6,176 bases of DNA from Anaerolineales bacterium UBA2029 (GTDB lineage Bacteria > Chloroflexota > Anaerolineae > Aggregatilineales > Aggregatilineaceae), in contig DDBP01000388.1 of NCBI GenBank assembly GCA_002332795.1, positions 1-6,176 on the forward strand, given 5' to 3'. Positions within the stretch are counted from its first letter, which is position 1; each line of letters starts with the position of its first letter. Of the stretch, positions 1 to 6,176 are shown piece by piece. The notes below the pieces were generated by a model. It searched no databases, was not told the DNA's origin, and saw only the letters and a program-made list of their open reading frames with translations. A program made the translations under genes and the position numbers.

Positions 1-1
1 G

Positions 2-1579
2 CTGCGTAGCGCGCCGCCTGAAGAGACAGGCGCAGGCCAGGCCATGCCGGAAATGGCAGTCGCGGCGCGGTCGTCACGTCTTCCCCTGGGCACCGCTGTC
101 TTCAACAACGACCTGCCATACGTCCGCGACTTCGCCCGCTTCAAAGACGCCTTCAAGTTCTATTGCGAAGTGAAGAATCAGCCGGGCTTGCTGCTGCGTT
201 TTGTCGAATACGACCGCACCGAAGACGAGCTGGCGGGCGGGCCGTACACCGGCACGGGCAATCGTCAGACTCTGGGCCTGACCGTCACCGACGAGCAGGG
301 CAACTACCTGTTTCGTTTCACACAGACGCTGACCGATATCGCTGCCGAGACCGAGGACATCGTCTCCGGCGGAGCACCGCTCGCCACACAGTTGCGCCCC
401 GACCTGCTGGTGCAGGTCGTCAGCGGGACGGGCGGCACTGCGGGCGTGCTGTTCGAAACAGGGCTTTTCAGCGACATCCCCAACTTCAAGCGCATCAACC
501 TGTGCCTGCCGGAAAGCGTCATCAACCCTGGTCCGACAGCCTGCCAGGGCGGACGCGCCATTCAGTCCATCGGCAACATCTGGGTGATCTCCGGGCTGGG
601 CAACACCCTGGACGGCCAGGGGCGCATCACTGCCACCAATTCGCTTGGCCCGCAGATCACGCGCGGCGCGTGGGCCGGGCGATTGCACCTGTTCGCCTGT
701 TTCACCGACGCCAAACCCGCGGTCGCCTACTACACCATCCGCTTTCGCCGACCGGGGGGAGGCTGGGCCTTCGTGCAGGAATATCACGAGCATCCCAAGA
801 TTTCCGACATCGGCTCCAGCCCCGACTACACCGGCACCAAGGTAGGGCCTTTCACCACCGTGCCATTGAAAGTTGATGGCGGCCCGCCGCAAACCGTACC
901 TTACTACCTCAACATCGAGTCCGACCCCGGTTGGGTACTCACACACCGCACCCTCAAGGTCCGCCTCAGCAGTTCCTACTACGAGAACCTGCTCTACCTG
1001 CCGGAACAGGACCCGCGCACCGTGGAATTCTGGATCGAGGGCTACGACAGCACCGGCAAGAAAGTACCCGGAGCGGACGACAAGATCAAGCTCTATCTCG
1101 ATAACCGCCCCATCACCGGCGACATCGCCAGCATCGCCATGGGCGGCGTCGCGCCGGGTGAATGCGGCCTGTTCGACCTGCCCTCGCCCAACGCCACATT
1201 GACGGTGCGCTTCCGGGTGCATCAGCCGGGCGGCTTTGTCAATTCCTACAGTCTCAGCGTCCTGCGCGGATCGGCTACGCCGGTCGCCGTACAAGATGTC
1301 GTCGCGCCGCCGCAACCGCTCAGTCTGGTCTACGACGAGCCGACGCACGGCAACACCCTCTTCGGCACAGCGAATGCCATCGGCCCCGACCTGGACAACT
1401 ACGTCGTCGCCGAGTTGCAGGCAGTCGCCGGAGCGTGGCTGCCAGGAGGCAAGAATTTCTGCGCCTTCGCCTTCGAAATTCACGCTGCGCCGCGCACCAC
1501 CAACGGCTATGGGGTCTTCGGCGGCTATCGGCTGGACACCGAACTGATCGGCATCAGCTACAACGCGCCGACGCCCTAG
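2..1579 (+). CDS. C-terminal part of a large beta-rich protein, function unknown (5' partial)
   Basis: I do not recognise a named family. The frame is open from base 2, with the first ATG at 44 (511 residues from there to TAG at 1577-1579). No convincing Shine-Dalgarno precedes that ATG, no signal peptide follows it, and codons 2-43 read on without a stop. The visible part is therefore probably the C-terminus of a longer protein. Numbering from ATG 44, residues 45-95 (QPGLLLRFVEYDR, then TVTDEQGNYLFRF) look like a carboxypeptidase-regulatory/transthyretin-like beta-sandwich module. Residues 210-300 and 320-410 are rich in alternating hydrophobic, Gly, Pro and Tyr residues, as in further beta-domains. 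The end (residues 455-507, Trp/Phe/Gly/Tyr-rich) may be another module. No transmembrane helix or catalytic motif is evident. An exported or surface protein is an inference from composition. It is convergent with the transporter operon, so the two are probably unrelated. Coding in this frame is credible because the opposite-strand frame gives a low-complexity Arg/Asp/Val/Gly protein. Confidence 0.75.
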   Translation: MRSAPPEETGAGQAMPEMAVAARSSRLPLGTAVFNNDLPYVRDFARFKDAFKFYCEVKNQPGLLLRFVEYDRTEDELAGGPYTGTGNRQTLGLTVTDEQGNYLFRFTQTLTDIAAETEDIVSGGAPLATQLRPDLLVQVVSGTGGTAGVLFETGLFSDIPNFKRINLCLPESVINPGPTACQGGRAIQSIGNIWVISGLGNTLDGQGRITATNSLGPQITRGAWAGRLHLFACFTDAKPAVAYYTIRFRRPGGGWAFVQEYHEHPKISDIGSSPDYTGTKVGPFTTVPLKVDGGPPQTVPYYLNIESDPGWVLTHRTLKVRLSSSYYENLLYLPEQDPRTVEFWIEGYDSTGKKVPGADDKIKLYLDNRPITGDIASIAMGGVAPGECGLFDLPSPNATLTVRFRVHQPGGFVNSYSLSVLRGSATPVAVQDVVAPPQPLSLVYDEPTHGNTLFGTANAIGPDLDNYVVAELQAVAGAWLPGGKNFCAFAFEIHAAPRTTNGYGVFGGYRLDTELIGISYNAPTP

Positions 1580-1690
1580 CCTGAGCGCGTGTCTGGCCCC
1601 GAAACAGCAAACAGCCTGGGCCGAGATGACCCAGGCTGTTCTGTCGCTATCAGGAACGGGAAGGCAGCGACCGCCGGTGACGGCGCTGGC
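1580..1690. other. Intergenic gap between convergent genes
   Basis: This 111-base gap separates the stop of the plus-strand beta-rich gene from the stop of the OppB-like gene. Apart from the hairpin at 1610-1640 I see nothing in it: no credible short gene, no tRNA, and no further repeat. An open frame that starts inside it at 1589 runs into the antisense of the permease and is a shadow. Confidence 0.6.
1610..1640 (-). terminator. Intergenic hairpin, probable terminator of the transporter operon
   Basis: A perfect 11-bp inverted repeat (AACAGCCTGGG at 1610-1620, CCCAGGCTGTT at 1630-1640) with a 9-base loop sits between the stop codons of two convergent genes. Read on the minus strand the stem is followed by TTTGCTGTTTC, a modest U-rich tail, so it best serves the operon ending at 1691. 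On the plus strand the stem is followed by CTGTCGCTAT, without a U tract, so bidirectional use is possible but weaker. Confidence 0.7.
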
Positions 1691-2911
<1,221 letters not shown>

Positions 2912-2919
2912 TTCAACCG

Positions 2920-2924
2920 TCCTT
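2920..2924 (-). promoter_or_regulatory. Ribosome binding site choosing the OppB-like start
   Basis: AAGGA on the minus strand, 8 bases before ATG 2911. It lies inside the coding sequence of the longer alternative starting at 2929, which has no well-spaced site of its own, so it favours the shorter protein. Confidence 0.55.
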
Positions 2925-2949
2925 ATCATCCTCGGTCAGGGGACCGCCC

Positions 2950-4641
2950 CTATTCAGGCGCAGCTTCCAGGTCGCGCACCGACACCACGCCGGTGATCAG
3001 AGTCGGCTCGCCCGACCGGTAGACGATCTCTCGCCGGGGTGCTTCGCCTTGCCATTCCGCGACCTGTCCCTGGCAAGACACCTCGTAGTAGAAGTTGTAC
3101 TTGCTGCTGGTGCGGGCCTGCTCCGCCACCACCCCGACAATCTCCATGCCCTGCTCCAGGGGGCAGCGACCAACGAACTCCGTATACTGGCCGATCGAGG
3201 CCGCACCAGTGAGGTTGGCCGGGAGGCGCCCCCACTTGCTGCCGTCGTCGTCGGTCATGATCGCCTTGCTGCTGCTCTTGAAGACGACATGCTGCCCGAT
3301 GACAAAGGGCACCGGCCCTTCCAGATACTCCTGGCTTGCCCACCCCTGCCGCAGTTCCGTGGCCGTACACACGGTCTCGCCATCTTCGTTGACTTCCGTG
3401 GCCACGCACTCGGAGCACTCGATGCGGTAGTACACCTGATCGGCAGCCGCCGCGAATTCCAGCAGCCGCGCAACCGTGTTGTTCTCGCAACGCCCCACCA
3501 CGTTGGCCTCTTCCCCTTGCGGAATGGCCGGGCCTGGCTCGTCCGCCAGCAACAGCGGCGGCGTATATTCCACCACGCGACGCTGCGCTTCGTCTACCAG
3601 CTCGGTAGTGGTCTCCTCTCCTTCAACGGCGGCCTCTTCCTCAGCAGGAGCCTCGCCGGCATACTCTGCCATGATCGAGGCCAGTTGATCTTCGAAGACC
3701 AGCACCGGCGGCACCACAATGACGGCCAGTTGATCGACATCATAGCGCAGTGGGCCGACAAAACGGGTGTCGTCCACCCAGCCCTCGACGTCGCCGCAGG
3801 CCATCTTGTAGTACGCCACGCCGTTGACCACCTCGGTCTCTTTGGCTTCCAGGATCGCACCAGGACGGCAGTCCCCCGTCACGGCGGTCTCCGCTACCAC
3901 TGGCCCCGGTTCGCTGGCCATGGCGAACGTATCGCCGCCCGCCGGGTCCGGCAGGGCAATAGCGCGCTCACCGATGTTGATCTCGATCGGGCCAAACAGG
4001 CTGTCGCCGGTCACCCAGCCCTTGACTGGGCCAGCCGGCGTGGGGCAGTCAATCTGGTAGAACGGTTCAGGGGAGCCGTCTCCATCCGCGTCTGCCGAGG
4101 CCACCTGCAACACGGTCACGATCGTCTCCGGCTTGCACATCTGCAGGGGATTAGGAGGCATGGGGCGGAAACGATCGTCGTACATTTGCACGGACTGAGC
4201 GCCAGCCGCTGCCTGGGCAATGCCCAGGTCTTCGCGAAGGAATTTCAGCGGGCCGATCAGGCGACTTTCCGCTGCCCAGCCCACAGACCCGCTGCAGTTG
4301 ATCAGGTAGTAGTTCTGCCCATCGGCCCCTACGCCTGCATACAGCACTTTCGCTGTGGAATCGCCCAGGCACGACAGCTTGGAGTTCATGGCGTTGGGCA
4401 GGAGCGGTTCAGGATAGATGGTCAGGGCGAAGGTGGGACGGCCCGGCTCCAGCGGTACCAGCACATAGTCCAGTACCTGCAGCTTGCCCCCCTCAACCGT
4501 GGGCAACGCCGTCGGAGTGTAGTAGGGCGTCAGCTCGAAGACTCCCGGAATCTGCCCGGAGTAGCAGGCCAGGCTGGCCAGCATCAGGCTGATTCCCACC
4601 AGCAGCAACGCCCCTGCCGCGCGTGCATGTGATTTCGTCAC
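2950..4641 (-). CDS. Secreted or lipid-anchored protein with five Cys-paired SH3-like repeats
   Basis: A 563-residue protein of unknown specific role. Residues 1-25 form an export signal (basic start, then a hydrophobic run) ending in LASLAC. Cys26 could be lipidated, but Leu at -2 and Ser at -3 fit the lipobox poorly. After a Pro/Thr-rich spacer, a unit recurs five times: a Cys, a beta-rich stretch ending in an aromatic pair (YY or FY) just before a second Cys, then usually Gly-Trp and a Gly-Pro. Cys pairs are 91/116, 169/199, 258/282, 385/409 and 493/523. Gly-Trp is at 121, 208, 287 and 433, and Gly-Pro at 130, 217, 296 and 442; the fifth unit is degenerate. This resembles bacterial SH3-like repeats, with the cysteines probably forming disulfides outside the cytoplasm. 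An acidic Ala/Glu/Thr linker at about 325-352 splits units 1-3 from 4-5, and unit 4 has extra cysteines at 412 and 425. The start is GTG; an in-frame TGA at 4650-4648 excludes longer forms. It lies between two permease genes, so it may be an accessory of the transporter. It does not resemble a family-5 substrate-binding protein. Confidence 0.85.
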   Translation of the reverse strand: MTKSHARAAGALLLVGISLMLASLACYSGQIPGVFELTPYYTPTALPTVEGGKLQVLDYVLVPLEPGRPTFALTIYPEPLLPNAMNSKLSCLGDSTAKVLYAGVGADGQNYYLINCSGSVGWAAESRLIGPLKFLREDLGIAQAAAGAQSVQMYDDRFRPMPPNPLQMCKPETIVTVLQVASADADGDGSPEPFYQIDCPTPAGPVKGWVTGDSLFGPIEINIGERAIALPDPAGGDTFAMASEPGPVVAETAVTGDCRPGAILEAKETEVVNGVAYYKMACGDVEGWVDDTRFVGPLRYDVDQLAVIVVPPVLVFEDQLASIMAEYAGEAPAEEEAAVEGEETTTELVDEAQRRVVEYTPPLLLADEPGPAIPQGEEANVVGRCENNTVARLLEFAAAADQVYYRIECSECVATEVNEDGETVCTATELRQGWASQEYLEGPVPFVIGQHVVFKSSSKAIMTDDDGSKWGRLPANLTGAASIGQYTEFVGRCPLEQGMEIVGVVAEQARTSSKYNFYYEVSCQGQVAEWQGEAPRREIVYRSGEPTLITGVVSVRDLEAAPE

Positions 4642-4651
4642 GTCACTTCAT

Positions 4652-4657
4652 CTCCTC
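4652..4657 (-). promoter_or_regulatory. Ribosome binding site for the GTG-started SH3-like gene
   Basis: GAGGAG on the minus strand, 10 bases before GTG 4641. An ATG directly abutting it (4651-4649) opens only ATG AAG TGA and has no spacing for initiation. With the in-frame TGA at 4650-4648, this supports GTG 4641 as the real start. Confidence 0.55.
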
Positions 4658-4674
4658 AGTCACGCCACCCGGCG

Positions 4675-5820
4675 CTATGTACCGCGCATACGCGGGTCAA
4701 GCGCATCGCGCAACCCGTCGCCCAGGAAGTTGAAGGCCAGAGCCGTGATCACCAGCGCCACGCTGGGCACCAGCAGGATATGGCGATTCGAGAAGAAGCC
4801 CCCTCGTTCGCGCACTTGCTGAATCATAGCGCCCCAGCTTGGCGTGCCGGGCTGAACCCCCAGGCCGATGAAGCTCAAGAACGCCTCGGTGAAGATGTAG
4901 CCGGGGATCGCCAGCGTCTCGGACACGATCAGCGGGCCGATCACGTTGGGCAGCAAATGCACGAAGATGATGCGACGGTTGCTGGCACCAACCGCACGGG
5001 CTGCCTCCACAAATTCCTTCTCGCGGTATGAGAGCACCTGCCCACGCGCCAGGCGCGCCATGCCGATCCAGCTCAACACGCCCAACGCCACAAAAAGGAA
5101 GAGCAAACCGCCCATGCTCTTGTTCAGGTCGAGCACGAAGCCCACAAACCCGCCTTTGCCAGAGTCCTGGTAGGTGCGGGCGATCTCGGTGAAATAGACC
5201 TGCAGCAGGATAACCAGCACCAGATAGGGGATGCCGTACATGAAGTCCACGAAGCGCATCATGATCATATCTACCCGGCCCCCGTAGAAGCCGGAGATCA
5301 CGCCGTAGACCAGGCCGACGATCAGGCTCATGGTGGCTCCCAGGAAGCCCACCGTCAACGAGACCTGCGCCCCGTAGACTGTCTGCGTCAACCAATCCTT
5401 GCCGTTGCTATCGCCCCCCAGCACATAGCACCACTGCCGCTGTGTCGGGTCTGGCTCTGGACGGAAGCAATAGGAGTTCTTCACGTCGAGCAGGGCTTCT
5501 TCGCTCAGCCAACTGCACCAGTAGGGATTGCGCTCCTGGCCGTCGCGGGCGCACGTCCCTGGATCGGGGAAGGAATCAACCGGCTCGACGTTGACGGGGT
5601 TGATGGTATGGCGCGCCTGTGCACCCGTGCGCGCATCCAGCAGGCCCAGTTTCGTCCAGAGACCGGCGGTCGCTGCGATGAACACGATGACAATGATGGT
5701 CACCAGCGCCACCATCGCCGCCTTGTTGCGCCGGAACAGCCGCCAGGCATCAAGCCAGGGGCTTGACGGTCGAGCTTCTTCCTCTAGAGAGATCGGCTTT
5801 GCACCTTCGGCTACCGCCAT
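4675..5820 (-). CDS. Peptide ABC transporter permease, OppC/DppC type
   Basis: Second membrane subunit of the importer, expected to pair with the OppB-like permease. It has 381 residues against about 280-320 usual for the family. The cytoplasmic N-terminus (1-32) ends in the typical FRRNKAAMVALV entry into TM1 (about 34-54). TM2-TM6 lie at about 153-178, 188-211, 237-256, 291-318 and 347-368. The EAA loop is at about 267-292 (EFVEAARAVGASNRRII), followed by the family's FTEAFLSFIGLG and WGAMI segments and the closing DALDPRMRG. The usual HPLGTDxxGRD stretch before TM2 appears as YVLGGDSNGKD at 132-142. The external loop before it is enlarged (about 60-131) and carries cysteines 90, 102, 118 and 131, enough for two disulfides. 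A second, smaller Gly/Lys/Asp-containing loop lies at about 212-236. The start at 5820 is supported by AGGAG at 5834-5830, 9 bases upstream. It lies 64 bases downstream of the ATPase gene and 33 bases upstream of the SH3-like gene. Peptides are the likely substrate class, but nickel, opines or sugars also occur in this family. Confidence 0.94.
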   Translation of the reverse strand: MAVAEGAKPISLEEEARPSSPWLDAWRLFRRNKAAMVALVTIIVIVFIAATAGLWTKLGLLDARTGAQARHTINPVNVEPVDSFPDPGTCARDGQERNPYWCSWLSEEALLDVKNSYCFRPEPDPTQRQWCYVLGGDSNGKDWLTQTVYGAQVSLTVGFLGATMSLIVGLVYGVISGFYGGRVDMIMMRFVDFMYGIPYLVLVILLQVYFTEIARTYQDSGKGGFVGFVLDLNKSMGGLLFLFVALGVLSWIGMARLARGQVLSYREKEFVEAARAVGASNRRIIFVHLLPNVIGPLIVSETLAIPGYIFTEAFLSFIGLGVQPGTPSWGAMIQQVRERGGFFSNRHILLVPSVALVITALAFNFLGDGLRDALDPRMRGT

Positions 5821-5858
5821 ATTCCAATTCTCCTGACTCTATTCCCCCACACCACCCA

Positions 5859-5875
5859 GGCCGGCCATGCCGGCT
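5859..5875 (-). other. GC-rich hairpin between the ATPase and OppC-like genes
   Basis: GCCGGC is repeated at 5860-5865 and 5869-5874 around the 3-base spacer CAT, giving a 6-bp stem plus a G-U closing pair. On the minus-strand transcript it follows the ATPase stop by about 10 bases. No U tract follows, so I do not call it a terminator. It could slow decay or attenuate read-through between the two genes, or be chance in GC-rich sequence. Confidence 0.3.
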
Positions 5876-5884
5876 GAGCGGCGC

Positions 5885-6176
5885 TCATATGACCCGGTGA
5901 CAGGCCACCCAGTGACCGGGCAATACTTCCACCAGCTCCGGGTCTTCCTCGTAGCACACACCTACCGACACCGGGCAGCGGGTGTTGAAGTGACAGCCCT
6001 TGGGTGGGTTCACCGGGCTGGGGACATCACCCTTCAGGATAATGCGCTGCCGCTTTTCCTCCACCACCGGATCGGGTACTGGCACCGCCGAAAGCAGCGC
6101 CTGCGTGTAGGGGTGCAGGGGATTGGTGTACAGTTCCTCGCTGTCGGCAATTTCCACGATCTTGCCCAGGTACATC
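5885..6176 (-). CDS. Oligopeptide ABC transporter ATPase, C-terminal end (OppD/OppF type, 5' partial)
   Basis: Only about the last 97 codons are in the window; the nucleotide-binding core with Walker A, signature and Walker B motifs lies beyond the right edge. The fragment opens with MYLGKIVEIADSEELYTNP, the normal continuation after the H-loop in this family, so the Met at 6175 is internal and not a start. HPYTQALLSAVP at about 21-32 is a hallmark of the peptide/nickel ATPases. The oligopeptide-specific C-terminal domain follows, with GDVPSPVNPPKGCHF and RCP. Cysteines at 61, 67, 74 and 92 of the fragment fit the four-Cys pattern that in some characterised OppD/DppD proteins holds a [4Fe-4S] cluster. 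It would hydrolyse ATP on the cytoplasmic face to drive import through the two permeases downstream. OppD and OppF subtypes cannot be separated reliably from the tail; being directly before the permease suggests it is the second ATPase of a pair, as inference. The stop is TGA at 5887-5885. Confidence 0.92.
   Translation of the reverse strand, partial: MYLGKIVEIADSEELYTNPLHPYTQALLSAVPVPDPVVEEKRQRIILKGDVPSPVNPPKGCHFNTRCPVSVGVCYEEDPELVEVLPGHWVACHRVI

Noticed and set aside
44..46. ATG at 44 as the true start of the beta-rich protein
   Set aside because: There is no well-spaced Shine-Dalgarno, no signal peptide follows it, and the frame stays open to the window edge, so an internal Met is more likely, though not excluded.
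74..1483. Long minus-strand open frame of 469 codons opposite the beta-rich gene
   Set aside because: Its translation is a low-complexity mix of Arg, Asp, Val, Ala, Gly and Gln with no domain, while the plus-strand frame reads as a natural protein. Long antisense frames are common in GC-rich genes.
4212..4228. Near-perfect palindrome CCTGGGCA-A-TGCCCAGG
   Set aside because: It lies inside the SH3-like gene where it encodes ordinary residues (LGIAQ region), has no U tract and no counterpart elsewhere in the window. Chance in GC-rich coding sequence is the simplest reading.
2950..4641. Possibility that the 563-residue protein is the family-5 substrate-binding protein
   Set aside because: The length is similar, but it consists of five short Cys-paired repeats and lacks the binding-protein architecture and its conserved segments.

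Overview
The window shows a GC-rich bacterial stretch with densely packed genes. It holds most of a minus-strand peptide-type ABC transporter operon facing one plus-strand gene of unknown function. The organism looks like a Chloroflexota (Anaerolineae-like) bacterium, possibly from an environmental assembly. That is inferred from three features I associate with that group: a Cys-paired SH3-like repeat protein with a secretion signal, enlarged external loops in both permeases, and Pro/Thr/Glu-rich linkers. No marker gene fixes the taxonomy. Both ends of the window cut through genes.

Layout. Positions 2-1579 (+) hold the C-terminal part of a large beta-rich, probably extracytoplasmic protein with no recognised function. 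Positions 1580-1690 are the gap between two convergent genes and hold a perfect 11-bp hairpin that probably ends transcription of the minus-strand operon. From 1691 to the right end everything is on the minus strand. Read in transcription order it is: the C-terminus of an oligopeptide ABC transporter ATPase (6176-5885), an OppC/DppC-type permease (5820-4675), a secreted or lipid-anchored protein with five Cys-paired SH3-like repeats (4641-2950), and an OppB/DppB-type permease (2911-1691, or from 2929). Gaps are 64, 33 and 38 bases, and good Shine-Dalgarno sequences precede the three complete genes, so a single operon is likely.

How they work together. The two permeases should pair as the membrane channel of a peptide/nickel/opine-type importer, powered by the ATPase whose tail is visible (a partner ATPase is presumably further upstream). 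No family-5 substrate-binding protein is in the window. Its usual place among the membrane components is taken by the SH3-like repeat protein, which separates the two permease genes. Both permeases also carry unusually large outward-facing insertions between TM1 and TM2, the OppC one with four cysteines. Whether the repeat protein is a transporter accessory subunit or merely shares the transcript is the most interesting open point. I saw no RNA genes, CRISPR arrays, insertion sequences or phage genes, and no promoter I can support; the operon promoter should lie beyond the right end.
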